A DNA stretch of 64,000 nucleotides. It comes from Cephalotus follicularis (lineage: Eukaryota; Streptophyta; Magnoliopsida; Oxalidales; Cephalotaceae). Both the position numbers and the translations under genes were made by a program. Below the pieces are notes generated by a model. It saw only the letters and a list, made by a program, of their open reading frames with translations, searched no databases and was not told where the DNA came from. This document shows positions 1-11,497 of the stretch, piece by piece (position 1 is the first letter of the stretch; each line of letters starts with the position of its first letter). Location: positions 310,001-374,000 of the forward strand of contig BDDD01000039.1 of assembly GCA_001972305.1 (NCBI GenBank), read 5' to 3'.

Positions 1-700
1 CTCAATCTTTGATGGATCCACTGATAAACCGTCACCAGAAACAATATGACCAAGAAAAGCAACCTCCGATAACCAAAATTCGCACTTGTCGAATTTGACA
101 TACAATCGACGATCCCTCAATGTTTTCAATACAATGTAGAGGTGCTAGGCATGCTCCTCATTGGTCCTGGAATAGACCAAGAGGTCATCAATGAAGACCA
201 CAATAAACTGATGCAATTATGGTCTAAACACTTGGTTCATCAGGTCCATGAAAGCTGTGGGAGCATTATTCACACCAAAAGGCATAACTAGAAACCCATA
301 ATGGCCATATCGAGATCTGAAAGAAGTCTTTGGAATATCCTCCTGTCTGACTTTCAGCTGGTGATAGCCCGATCTCAAGTCGAACTTAGAAAACACTATT
401 GCTCCTAGAAGCTGGTCGAACAACTCATCAATGTGCGGTAGAGGGTACTTATTCTTCACTGTAAATTTGTTGAGTTGTCGATAGTCAATACACATACGGA
501 GCGATCCATCTTTCTTCTTGACAAAAAGAATAGGTGCTCCCTAGGGTGAAGCATTAGGTCTTATAAAACCTTTATCTAGAAGATTATGTAGCTGTATCTT
601 TAACTCTTTCAATTCTATCGGTGCCATTAGGTACGGTGCTTGAGAAATCAATGCAATTCCTGGTATCAAATCAATCACAAATTCTATCTCTCTGACAGGC
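1..700 (-). pseudogene. G1 reverse transcriptase, partial (broken)
   Basis: Gypsy reverse transcriptase, still in the gag frame. Visible blocks in order are a [18 protein letters not shown] segment, [12 protein letters not shown] (first catalytic Asp), [16 protein letters not shown] and VVFIDDLLVYS with the catalytic Asp-Asp pair. The copy runs off the left edge after the GHIVSGDGL block. Stops interrupt it near 540, just after the block ending at 217, and near 150. RNase H and integrase would lie outside the window. Confidence 0.9.
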
Positions 701-759
701 GGTAACGAAGTCAAATCCTGAGGAAAAACATCTCCGAACTCTCAAACCACTGGAATATA

Positions 760-1389
760 TTCCAGTGCCGGCCGCCATCTATCTGTATCGAGCACATGTG
801 CCAGAAACACCTGGCATCCCTGTCGTAACAATCTGTCCGTATGCAAAGCCAAAATCATTGAAACAAACGATGGCTCTAAGGTGCCAAGAAATCAAAAATG
901 TGGTTGTCCCGGAGGACTGAAAACCACTACTTTCCGATGACAATCCACCTGAGCAAAGCTAGCGGAAAACCAATCCATGTCAAGAATCACATCTAGGCTA
1001 TCCATAGGAAGATAAATAAGATCAGCTAACAAGCAATGATCATCAATCTCAATAACACAATATCTACACACTCGATCGGTAGTTGATGATTCACCGAGAG
1101 GTGTGGATACCTCCATCAAAAAAGGAAGGTACTCAAGTCTCAAACCAACATGGGAGACAAAATTCAATGCAATGAATGAATGGGATGAACCTGGATCAAT
1201 AAGGACCCATGTTAGATGCTGAAAGAGTCGAATGGTACCTCCGATCACAACATCAGACCCTGCTGCAGCAGTCGGTTCCATAGCAAAAACTCTAGCCTGA
1301 ACTGTCAGAGCATAACTCATAGGATGTTTCCCTCTGGACTGCGAAGTCCCACGGGAAGAAGACGGTACATTGGTTGTCGGTCCTTGTGA
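760..1389 (-). pseudogene. G1 aspartic protease (broken)
   Basis: Retroviral-type aspartic protease of the gypsy polyprotein, in frame with gag. The active-site region reads VLIDPGSSHSFIA, so the usual Asp-Thr-Gly is Asp-Pro-Gly. The downstream structural motif is VILDMDWF where relatives have ILGMDWL. Both changes suggest decay. An in-frame stop closes the longest open stretch at 892. Confidence 0.85.
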
Positions 1390-2553
1390 AGGCGATGCCC
1401 GCAGTGTCTAATCTAATCCTCTAGGACGAGAACTCCGAGGATAGTCTCTAAGAATATGGTCGGAACCACCACAAGCCAAGCAATGGCCCAAAAACCATCT
1501 ACAATTCTCAGAAGTATGGTTGGTCTTCTGAAAATGCACACAAGGGACCGTAGCACTTTTATTACCGCTCCCACAAAATCTGGAGGGTGTACCCAGACTA
1601 GGTGCTGACGATCGGGCTCCTCGATGTGCGTTCCTTGTTCTGCCTCTCCTCCAAGAACAGGACAGGTTCCCGCTACCCTGATTGCTACCATGAGAACCAG
1701 GAGAGGAGCTACTATCAGTCTTTTGCGATTTAGCACTGCCACTATCACTACCACTCTGCTAAGAAGAAGGAGTAGGCCTGGTGCGGGCTATATCTCTCAT
1801 ATGTTTAGCCTCAGCTGCAATATCCTCAAGCTACATAGCTCAGGAAGAAATATCTGATATGAAAGTCAATCCCAAGGGAGTCAACTGTCTCCTCAAATCC
1901 AATCTCAGTCCCCTAAGGAACTTCTTCGCTCTACGCTCTTGGCCTTCTACTAAGTATGGGGCATATCGGACTAACTGCATGAACCTCGCCTCGTACTCAG
2001 CAACTGTCATATTTACCTGAACCAAATTGATGAATTCAACCTCTCTTCTGTCCGTCTCCACCTGAGGGTAGTACCTTGCATTCAATTCTCTCTCGAAGGC
2101 ATCCCAAGAGCAGGCTGTACCATTTCTAGTCCAATCTGTGTTTACCATAGCCCACCAGTCCTCGACTTCCCCTTGGAGCATGTACACTGCCAATACCAGT
2201 TTCTGTTCATCATCACATCCCATCGCCTCAAAAATCTTTTCCAATTGAGCTAGCCAGGACTCAGCAATAGTAGGGTCAGGGAGTCCTACAAATGCTGGAG
2301 GCTACAACTTTAGGAAACGACCCAACATGTCTTCCCTCTGTGGTCTACGTTCCACTTAATCATGTTGGCGTCCCATCAAAGTATTCATATGTGCCATAGG
2401 GGCACACAACTACCTCCAAACCTCAGGTTCAGTCCCAGCTGGTGGAGCATTAGGATCATACTCTGGAAAAACATTACAAGGTGCCGGTTCATTAACAACA
2501 GGAGCAGGAGCATTCCATCCACCTCAACGGCCACGCCTTCCCCTATTGTTCAT
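1390..2553 (-). pseudogene. G1 gag (broken)
   Basis: This is the capsid-nucleocapsid part of a gypsy polyprotein. Translation starts at the ATG complementary to 2551-2553, giving an arginine- and glycine-rich N-terminus. The retrotransposon gag core lies at about 1840-2244, with the characteristic VEDWWAMV segment and, further on, RFMQLVRYAPYL and FLRGL. A serine-rich stretch and a cysteine/histidine region follow near 1450-1540. The same frame leads into protease and reverse transcriptase. Several in-frame stops make it non-functional, many of them readable as decayed Trp, Gln or Arg codons. Confidence 0.85.
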
Positions 2554-2723
2554 AACTATAAGAAGACGACAATGGGATTATCAGATGCAATCTCTTTCAA
2601 TTCAAATATAAATCTCTACTCCAATAACAAAGGCATGAATAAGCAAGACCATAAATCTTGCAAGTCCATTCAATCAATCTCAATCAACACATTAATATAC
2701 TTCGCTAGCAGGCCAATCAATGT

Positions 2724-2734
2724 CTCTGATACCA
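2724..2734 (-). promoter_or_regulatory. Primer-binding site, tRNA-iMet type (G1)
   Basis: The minus strand reads TGGTATCAGAG, complementary to the 3' end of plant initiator tRNA-Met. It lies 3 bases inside the 5' LTR, where minus-strand DNA synthesis is primed. Confidence 0.85.
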
Positions 2735-4116
2735 TTCTGTCATACCCCGCGCCCGGAGGACGGACACGTGGAATTACTCTCAATCCAATATACAATACAA
2801 TGGTCGAGACTAGCAATATAAAAATGCGGAAAAACTTAAAACTTTACAGGACATGTCATTATGCGGAAGATACAAAGCAATAATCCATCCATGCGATACC
2901 ATACAATACAAAGTCTGTTACAATACTATGCCAATCATTTCATTTCAATACATTTCAATACAATACTCGTCATCAATCTCATCGGTACAATCTACAATAC
3001 AAGCTCTATCACATCAAAACGGTCATGCAGTCGCATCGAATCTTCAATCCTTCTATCCGTTGTTACCTGCTGCCCTACCTATGTCGCACACAAAAGGTAA
3101 AACACAACCATGCCCCGAAGGATGGGGTAGCCACAAGGCTAAACAGAAACCCCATGCAGCATGTATGCATGTACAATGTGCAATATCGATGACAATCTAT
3201 GCAATATCAATGTGCGGTGTAAAATATCGATGCATGATATGGCAAATGCATGAATACAATTGGCGATCTAACTACCCGTATGACACTGGCCCATAACAGA
3301 GCATATGGATCAGATCTATAACAATCAATCAATGGCAGACACTCGGTGGTGGTGTGTAAAACACCCAATCAATCAATCATATCCTATAGAGCATGCGACC
3401 TCGGGTCAATACAATTTCAGTCAATGGAAATGATCAATCCCTCGGAAGGTAGTCCTTCAAAGAAGGTGGGAGATCTATCTACTGTTCTCAGACTGATCAA
3501 GTCTGGAACTTGTAGATCTTCCAGCCTACGGGTGGGTCAACACAGTCTCAATGAGCTACAACCGAGGGAGATACTATACCATCAGGGAGCTACGGCTCTC
3601 AAGGGAGCATCAATCGTCAATCAATCAATATGCTCCACAGCAAGACAATACAATAAATGAAATGATCGACGAAATTGGTGCACAGAGTCAACAACCAAAC
3701 ATGCCGACACGAATCATAAGGTCGCTCTATAGGATCCATACAATACAATCAATCTGTCAGTACAATGTCAATACAATGTCAATAAGTGGTGATGTCTAAT
3801 GGAGAAATGGGAAAATGCGTCCAACGTTCCGAACTTCAACTCACAACACTTATGGTTCAATCAATCAATAGCCAATAGACGGTGACAATCAATAAACGAG
3901 ATAGGAAAGAACATCTATCTAGTCAAAGAAAGTCACTGGGTCGTCGCCTATGGCTCAAGCTATCACTGCATCAATTTATCAATTCAATCTTTGAAAACCT
4001 TGAAAAACTGTATTTCAAACGCTTGAATACCTCAAGTGAGGCTCCGGTCAAGCGGGAATGTGAAAAGAAGTTGAAAACCAGCTTTAAAATAGCTTAAAGT
4101 TCCATTCAGCCAGTTG

Positions 4117-4460
4117 GGCGTCGATGTCCTTGGCCAAAGACATCGATGCGTATTAGGGCATCCCTTTAAAACGGTGGAAATACATAGACGTCTTTGAAAG
4201 ACATCGATGTCTTTCTTTGTTTTTATAGAGATCTGACCGAAAGACGTCGAGGTCCTTGGATAAAGACGTTGACGCGTTTCATTAAAATTATCCTGGGAAT
4301 GCGCATCGATGTTCAGCATCGATGTCTTCTCTAGGAAAGAGAAATTCCAAGGCAAAGACGTCGATGTCTATCAAAGACGTTGATGTCTTTGCTACGGAAT
4401 CAAAGATGCTGCATTATGAAGCAAAAGGCATCGATGTCCATGGACTGGGGATCAATGTCT
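4117..4460. repeat. TCGA-centred palindrome array in G1 LTR
   Basis: About a dozen copies of a short palindrome of the form GACRTCGATGTC occur here. One, at 4197-4214, is a perfect 18-base palindrome (AAAGACATCGATGTCTTT). Centres commonly come in pairs 19-22 bases apart: 4121/4143, 4247/4269, 4361/4380, 4431/4452. Decayed copies have TTGA or TCAA at the centre, as expected from loss of methylated CpG. Confidence 0.85.
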
Positions 4461-4986
4461 TTGCTGGGCAGGGTCGATTTTTGTACAGAAAACTAGCCGA
4501 TCTCAGGTCAAAATCTAATTTAAAGCCATTTTTTGAAAACTAAGGGTTAAAATCAGATTTTTAAGGTTAGTAAAACTTGTTACAACCTTGAAATATCAGT
4601 TTCAATTTTCCTAGATCAGCTAGATCAAGGGAATCAATAAAAACCCTAGTTTCACAATTCAATACAATACCATCATTCAATCATTCCATCTATCATGCAA
4701 TTCAATTAATCAATCAATTAAGCAATAGGTAATACAAGTAGAGAAGTCCTACCTATAATCGAAGCTTCAACAGTTGAGCTAACGATCGATCGATGGCCGG
4801 GAACACTCACGAACCGGCTGCTATGTTGTTCAATTCGCAAGAAAGAGACTTGCAATCGCTGTCCTTGTTGATGGAGAAGACAATCTGGAGCTGTTATGGA
4901 GAAGGATGGAGGCTGCCCAGATAGAGAGAGGAAGAGAAGGATAGAGAGAGATGGAGAAGAATGAGAAATGAAAGAATGAGAGTAAA

Positions 4987-5009
4987 GAATTGACTTATAT
5001 AGTCAATTC
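4987..5009 (-). promoter_or_regulatory. G1 LTR TATA box inside an inverted repeat
   Basis: The minus strand has TATATAA at 4995-5001, about 190 bases into the LTR. The box is framed by perfect 9-base inverted arms (GAATTGACT at 4987-4995 and AGTCAATTC at 5001-5009). The position suits a U3 promoter. Promoter use is inferred. Confidence 0.5.
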
Positions 5010-5196
5010 TGCCGATTCTCTGAAACTCATCCCAAAATTCTGACTATACATGCATATAATCAATACAATAACAATAGGTATAGGAATACCTCAATTCAAT
5101 ACAATACAATTCAATTCAATACGGTACAATACAGTACAGTATATGCATGAACAGTGCTCAATAGTACAAAAAGGGAATTCGGGTCGTTACAATATG

Positions 5197-5469
5197 ATGC
5201 CTAACAATGCCTTTATTCTTGTAGAATTCATTGAACTCCGCTCCATAAAATTCTAGGCCATTATTTGTTCTCAAACTCTTGATCTACTTCGTAGTCTGAT
5301 TTTCAATCAAATTCTTCCACTTCCTGAAGATTGTCAATGCCTCATCTTTATGCTTAAGAAAGTAAACCCAAACCTTTCTTGAGAAATGATCAATAAAAGT
5401 GAGCAAATATTGACAACTGCTACCTTATGAAGCAGTTGTGGAAGGCCACCCAAAGATTAGAGTGAATAT
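5197..5469 (-). pseudogene. Copia A integrase fragment
   Basis: Minus-strand translation gives Ty1/copia integrase core blocks, degraded by stops and frameshifts. An LDYIHS-like start lies near 5469, then LLTFIDHFSRKVWVYFLKH, and then NQTT-IKSLRTNNGLEFY. The fragment is cut on the left by G1 and on the right by solo LTR S1. The coding sequence resumes at 7865. Confidence 0.8.
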
Positions 5470-5474
5470 AGTCT

Positions 5475-7859
5475 TGTGCTGCCCCGAGCCCAGGACATCA
5501 CTCTTTGTCCTATCCAGTCTCTTAGTCTAATGGTTGGGTACTAGTAAACTTTATCAATTGCAAAAATATCAAAAACTTTAAAGGAAGTTATATAAAAATC
5601 CATTCGGTATTCTTAAATACAACCATTATCATTTATATTGGTATACAACTCAATTGCAATGTGGTCTTCGAAGCATCAATACAAAAACAATAACCAAAGT
5701 CAACTCTTAGTCCAAGCACTTACAGCAAATCGACTCACTGTCCGCTACTCCCTGCTCCCTATCCTGTACACAAATCAATGTCTCATCCCGAGGGATGGGT
5801 TAACCAGACAGCCAAGTCGAATATTCCCCATGCACAATGGAGTGAACAGTTTATACAATAATAATTCATGTCATGGTATATATGCACGAATGCTAGTTTT
5901 GGCTGACTATTCATATACAACCATCCCATACCGACGTATATAAATAGGACCTAAACATACAATCGTATCCAATCATCTATCATACAATCTAGTACAAGTG
6001 TACAAAGAAAATCAAATAACATGTAGAGCTTAATGACCTTATGTATCCGTAAATCTCCCATAAAAGAATGTCCTTCAAATGGGTGAGTTAGATGATCTAG
6101 TTGTCCAAGGAACGGCCCAATGGACACTCGACTATACGGTGACTAAACTATTTTGGATCAACCTAATGGACACTTAGTTAGATTTGACTTAGTTGTCTTG
6201 GATCAGCCCAAGGGAGACTCAGCTAAGTCTCCTAGCTATCTAAGGACCAGCTTAATAGAGACTCATCTAGATATTGTTGTCGAAGGGTTAGCTCAATAGA
6301 CACTCAGCTATATACTATAATTAACCAGTTAGTAAAAGCCATTAAAGCTGGTAACTATCTAATAAGAGGGAATAGTTGAATGAAGTTCAATGCCTAGCAT
6401 GCATGACTAGAAGTCACTAGGGTGGATCTAATAGGTTCAAACAATCAATCAATCAGTCGAAACAATGTCAATCTAGAAATACGGTTATGGTTCGGTCTAA
6501 TCATTGTATAAAATAGTTCAGTATTCAGTAAGAATAGATCCTTGATTGAATTGTGTTAAAACAATGTTAAAACAGTATACACATACTTTGGAAAGGTCTC
6601 GGGATATGTCCAGTGAAAAACGTTTAGTTGAAACCATGGAATAAGTCTACTTTAAGAAAACAGGAAAAACACGTCAGTGCACTAGAAAGTGTGTTGATGG
6701 CTACCCCTAGACCTTCAAGCCCAATGTCTATAGACAGCAACATGTCGATGCCAAAAGAAAGGCATTGACATCTTTCTGCCTTTAAGGCCCTAGTGGCTTC
6801 TGCAAAAGAACATCGATGCTTCCAAGTGGAAAGCATCGATCGTTACAATGGCATTGATGCTCAAGAAACGAGCATTGATGCCTTTTCATTTTATGTGGCT
6901 CTGTGTTGGGAAGATTGCATTGATGCTCTTGGGAAGGGCATCGATGCATTTCCTAGATTAACCCAAAAAAAACCCAAGGTTTCACGAAGTGTGTCGACGC
7001 TTATGGAAAAAGCATTGATGTGAATTCTTTCTCCAAACCCAAAAACTCAATGTACAGGAAGAGTGTCGATGCCTTTCTTGAAAAGCATTGATGTGATTCC
7101 ATCTAAAACACCTAGAATCATTCTCTTTCAGTTCAATCAACTCCAACTTTTGGTTAGTGAAGATGTTTAGGCAAGTTTAAAATACCTATTAAACATATCA
7201 AAACCAATTTTATCGCATTGAATCCATAGATTCAAGAATTAGGTCTAACCAATTTTTAACCAAAATTCATTTTCAATTTAGTTCAATTCAATCAATCAAT
7301 TTATAACAACGAAATCAGTTTTTATAAAGATTAAACCATGTATCCATGGTGCATTTCAGGTATAAAAACTCTACCAACTGTTTGAGCTTGAAATTTGGAC
7401 AAAAAATCAGCAAATAGTGAAAGAAATCAAGTTATTGGGTTCAAGTAAGCTTCAATCAACTCAACCAAGCTTCCCAATCAGTTTGTAAGCAAGATCAATC
7501 AACAAAACTCTTCCCTTTTGATCTTGAATGGTGCTACAATAGCGAGAGAGAAATGGAGAGAGTTTGAGAGAGTTGCTTTTGTGAGAAAAAGGGAAAGGGT
7601 AACAGGTGAGGAATAAATAGAGGTAAGGGTAATGATTCGGTGTATCTCAGTGTATAGTAAGGTAAATATTCCCAAACTAATTCGTAAAACTATCCCATGT
7701 TTAGTTAAAATAGTAATTAACATGTAAATATGCATATGGGTATAAAATAGCCCAATCTAGTCAGTTAGTAAATTATGCTATCAATTTCAGTATCAGTGAG
7801 ATAATAAACGTGTATGCTAATAGTATAGTAAATGGTACTAATGGATCCAAGGTCTTACA
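5475..7859 (-). mobile_element. S1: solo gypsy-type LTR (2385 bp)
   Basis: A single LTR-like block interrupts copia A between the GAG-pre-integrase and integrase sequences. On the minus strand it starts TGTAAGACC and ends GGCAGCACA. Flanks are AGTCT (5470-5474) and AGTTC (7860-7864), a decayed 5-bp target duplication. The copia frame joins sensibly across it. It contains a TATA-like box (7612-7619), a TCGA palindrome array and no gag or pol, so it is read as a solo LTR left by recombination between two LTRs. Confidence 0.75.
6741..7095. repeat. TCGA palindrome array in S1
   Basis: Successive palindromes of the type GCATCGATGC or GCATTGATGC are arranged as pairs. Centres are 6745/6765, 6813/6836, 6855/6875, 6920/6941, 6994/7015 and 7066/7087, that is 20-23 bases within each pair. 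Linkers often carry complementary ends, for example GCCTTTCTTGAAAAGC. Confidence 0.85.
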
Positions 7860-7864
7860 AGTTC

Positions 7865-8878
7865 AAAGTTCCTTTCGTCCTATGAACAACAATACTAAAA
7901 CTAACTTTTTTCTGCTTTCCAAAAACACAATGCTCACAAAATTTCATTTTTTCCTATACTCTAGTCACATAGCAAATCTTTCATACTCAACCCAGACATT
8001 CCTCCATCACTCATATGTCGTAATCTCATGTGCCATATTTTTGTAGTATCCTACTCAAAATTAGATGATAAAGATATAGCAGCAGAACTAGTGATTGTAG
8101 AACCCAACAACTCATACAAACCATTGACTTTCTTAGATGTCATCACAACAAGAGCACCTTTGCTGACTTTTATATATCCACCTTCACCAGAATAATTGTA
8201 CCCATTTGCATCAAGAGTAACCAATGATATGAGATTTTACTTCAAGTCAGGAACATGTCTAACCTTTGTCAAAATTCTGATAACGCTATCAAACATCTCA
8301 ATACGGATCATCCCCTTTCAAACAATTTCGCAATGATCATTATTTCCCATGAGAACAACTCCACCTTCAACAATTCATACGTGGAGAACCAATCACGATT
8401 GCGACACATGTGATAAGAGCAACCTAAGTCAAGAATCCACTTTTTCGTAGATCTATTCTTCTCACCAGTTACCAAAAGCAAATCAAAAACATTCTTATCT
8501 TTAGCAATACTGGCATCGCAGAATTTTCTCTTTGACCATTATTATTTTCTTCTTCTTATTTTCAGCCTGTAACATTCATATTTACCATGTCCTTGTTTCT
8601 TGCAGTAATTACATGTTAGATTTCTAGATTTTGATTTTGATTTTGATCTAGGCATGTGCTTATTATTATTCAATCCACGTTCGAACATCTTGCCTCTAGC
8701 AACCAAATAAGCACCCTATCATTTTTATTTGTTGTAGTCAACTCATCTTCAATTTTCTTCTTACTTTAAAAATTTGTTTGACATCTTCATCATTAATACT
8801 AACTTTGCCATGGATTATGGTGTCTTTAAAGTGTTTACAGAAGGTGGCAGAGAACACAATAGTAAGAAGACTTGACCT
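7865..8878 (-). pseudogene. Copia A gag end, protease and pre-integrase (broken)
   Basis: Minus-strand Ty1/copia polyprotein. A zinc knuckle CNYCKKQGHGKYEC (CX2CX4HX4C) lies near 8575-8615. The protease region near 8400-8440 reads WILDLGCSYHMC, with Leu where the catalytic Asp-Ser/Thr-Gly is expected. The GAG-pre-integrase block CEHCVFGKQKKVSFS lies near 7890-7935. PR preceding IN, with RT absent here, fits the copia order. It is interrupted by S1 on the left, ends abruptly at X on the right, and carries several stops. Confidence 0.85.
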
Positions 8879-9291
8879 TGTAGACACCCCATTTTGTACC
8901 TTGAAAAACTAAGACGTTCTGTTCAAACTTGATGATGAAAAATTGTCCCTACAAAGGTTAAAGATTTTACAACCAGATTACATAGATTTAATTAGCTTAT
9001 GATGGCTAGTTAAATGGGATTTTAATTTAAGTAAAGTCAAATTTCTCTTAAAATACCTAAGAAAAGTGTAAGGGCTTTAATTAAGGATTTCTTCTTAATT
9101 AATTAGGGCTTAGATACATGGATTAAAATCCCACTAAAGCCCTAAAAAAATGTCCTAGCCTCCCCCATAAATAGAATTGGGCCTTTGATCCAACTTTGGC
9201 CCAAGAGCATGAAAAGATAATTAAAGGGTGTTTAAAGGGGTAAATAATTCATTAAAATGAAAGCAATAAAACCCTAAAAATACTTACATAG
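8879..9291 (+). repeat. X: LTR-like sequence, left piece
   Basis: The sequence changes at 8879 from copia A gag to TGTAGACACCCCATTTTG, a typical plant LTR start (Tat/Ogre-like in style; lineage not certain). It is preceded by GACCT, a possible target duplication. It is cut at 9291 by element O and continues at 55688, as shown by CATAG on both sides of O. No coding potential is seen. Confidence 0.5.
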
Positions 9292-9789
9292 TGTGACACT
9301 CCGAACCCGTGGGGGGTCCGAGACACTACCAAACATTCGTTCGGTTACTTAATCCATGGGTTGGGTACTAGTAAGTCTATTCTATTCAACGAAAAAACCA
9401 TAACAATTTAAAACTTTAACAGTATCTATGTGCATGTCCATTCAAATACTCTTAATTCTCAAGTACATATACTCATCATGTCATACATAAGTTCATTTTA
9501 TTCAATACAAATCCTTAACATGAACACTCAATATTTACAACTATTAAACATTCAATATCTATCGTTTATTTCAATACAAATTCATTCATAACATAACCCA
9601 CGTATCTTATGCAATCCGCACAAAAACTATAAACCGAAACCATCCTTAAATCTCTGTTCCATGCATCATTGCCATCACTAATCACTGCATCCTTGACCAT
9701 TGCGCTAACCCCTGATCCATTCATACCTGAACACAATAGGTGCCTCATCCCAAAGGATAGGTTAGCCATACGGCCGAGAAGGACATAAC

Positions 9790-11485
9790 GGTTAGATATA
9801 GTGACCCGACAAGCCATTAGATGGGTTGTCATATTATATCTTACCAAGTATGGAACAATCTCATTCTTATATATATATGATGCGTGCTAAATTTGTTATG
9901 GCTATATCACTTGTATTTTATCACATAATTGAAGTAGTTTATTTAATTGCCTACTTATACTAGTGATGCCCTGACATAAGGTTGGATGCCTGGCATGGAG
10001 GCTGTGAGACTGGTTACCTTACTCCTTATGTCAAACTTGTTCCAAGTCATAGGTTCACTTTGTGGGCATTAGGTAGACTGGAAATTAGATTTCTGGAGAG
10101 TTTACTAAAGGTCCTAGTAATGATCAGATATTTTAGCCATTGAGGTACTATCTAGGGTTGACACATATCCTTACCCTAGACCTCAATCAGGGCCAAGCAT
10201 GACAAGGGATTATAGTACACGCGAACCAACGACTTAGAAAATCTAGAAATACTGAGGTGTGTAATAAATTGTGGGAAAATTAATTAGATTAATTTTTCCA
10301 TCTGGATAATATTAGATATTATTTCGAGAGCATTTAAATTGGTCGAGCACCATTTAGAATGGCTAAACCGAACCCTAGGGGTATTTCAGTAATTTGAGAA
10401 CACCTCTCATTTTAACCAAGATTTTAAAGGGTCCCTGCCTTATAATGATTAGATCTTTAATATGTTAGACACATTAAGTCTTGGTGTAAAATATCGGTTA
10501 TGTGGATTTTTCATTTCGTGGAAACACATATGCTTGATCTTACTTAGCCAATATTTGAAAGGTACATGAGATCACTAAAAGAGTTAGACTCTTTATGCTT
10601 GACTGGCCAGAAGGCGTCAATGTCTTTTAGAAAGACGTCGATGCTTTTCTCTGATAAAGACATCGATGCTGATGTCTTTTAGAAAGCATCGATGTACTTT
10701 AGTGCCACGTTGCATAGGCGTCGACGTCCTTCGGAAGGCGTCGACATCTTTGAGCAGAACGTGCAACCTGTGCACGATCTCACTTCATGGGCACTACTTC
10801 TCTCACATGCTTAGCCGGTTTCTCTTGATTGTACACATTATGGAAACGTGGGAATCATGGCTTCGTACTCCCAGGGAGTGAAGGCCATGATCCTAAGTGA
10901 ATGGGAGATTGGGAGAGAGAAATTGAGGCTGGTATTAAGCATTTCTGCAGAAAATGGAAAGTGGGAGTTGAGGCATTTTTGCTGGGCAAGAACTCGATTT
11001 TCTCTGCAAGTGTGTGTTCCTTCATCTGATATACACCAAGCAAGAGCTTATCTAGGGTGGATTGATCATTGACTTCATTGGTTAATATCAATTTACCTTT
11101 TCTAAGCTAAGTGAGAGAGAGTGTGAGTTCATATACTTTCTTATTGCTGGCTGGATTGCTTTCTGTTCCTGAGTCTTGGGGAACATCAAGGGAATCTACT
11201 CAAGCTTGTAGCGGCAAAGAAAGAAGGAGCCTTCACCCACTGGTATAATCTTTGGTCTCTCTTCTTCTTGCCATGCTTGTGTGTCAACATTGTGTGCAAT
11301 GGTGACACCAATTCAATTCTGTAGATGTTGTGGTCATCCGTGTGGTCTGTGGACGTGTCTTTATGGACTTGTTTTGTTATATAGGGTGTTTTTCTGCTAC
11401 CATGATTGTTTATTTTGTTTTATTCTACACCCTATTCACCCTTTTGTCCATTTTGGCACCGGACTCGGTTTATCCGATTCCATCT
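9790..11485 (+). repeat. C2 left LTR (internally deleted)
   Basis: Begins GGTTAGATATAGTG, matching the TGTTAGATAGGG start of C1. Relative to C1, about 450 bases are missing between GTGGGCATTA and GGTAGACTGG (near 10070). It ends at CCGATTCCATCT, just before the primer site. A TATATATATA run near 9873 is a plausible TATA box. Confidence 0.75.
10613..10748. repeat. TCGA palindrome array in C2 left LTR
   Basis: Centres are at 10617, 10638, 10663, 10689, 10721 and 10741. The last pair is joined by a linker that is itself an inverted repeat (CCTTCGGAAGG). Confidence 0.85.
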
Positions 11486-11486
11486 G

Positions 11487-11497
11487 TGGTATCAGAG
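11487..11497 (+). promoter_or_regulatory. Primer-binding site, tRNA-iMet type (C2)
   Basis: TGGTATCAGAG directly follows the left LTR. It confirms the plus orientation and the LTR edge. Confidence 0.85.

Larger units (their letters stand above)
1..5191 (-). mobile_element. G1: Ty3/gypsy LTR retrotransposon, 5' part
   Basis: Read on the minus strand this is a gypsy element in the order 5' LTR (2738-5191), primer site, gag, protease, reverse transcriptase. The rest of pol and the 3' LTR lie left of the window. Domain order PR then RT is the gypsy arrangement. The LTR ends are TG...CA on the minus strand. The 5 bases after the LTR (5192-5196, ATATG) are the expected target duplication copy; the other copy is outside the window. 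The element lies in the integrase region of copia element A. Confidence 0.9.
2738..5191 (-). repeat. G1 5' LTR (2454 bp)
   Basis: On the minus strand the LTR begins TGTAACGACCC and ends GGGTATGACA. It is followed after 3 bases by the primer-binding site, which fixes its inner edge. It contains a TATA box at 4995-5001, an array of TCGA-centred palindromes (4117-4460) and many CAATA/CAATCAAT-rich stretches. Several open frames run through it, but none resembles a protein and the LTR is not expected to code. Confidence 0.85.

Noticed and set aside
4322-4543. Open frame with repeated KDVDVF/GIDVHG-like peptides
   Set aside because: The peptide repetition is only the translation of the TCGA palindrome array in the G1 LTR. 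The same happens at 11659-11979, in the C2 leader.
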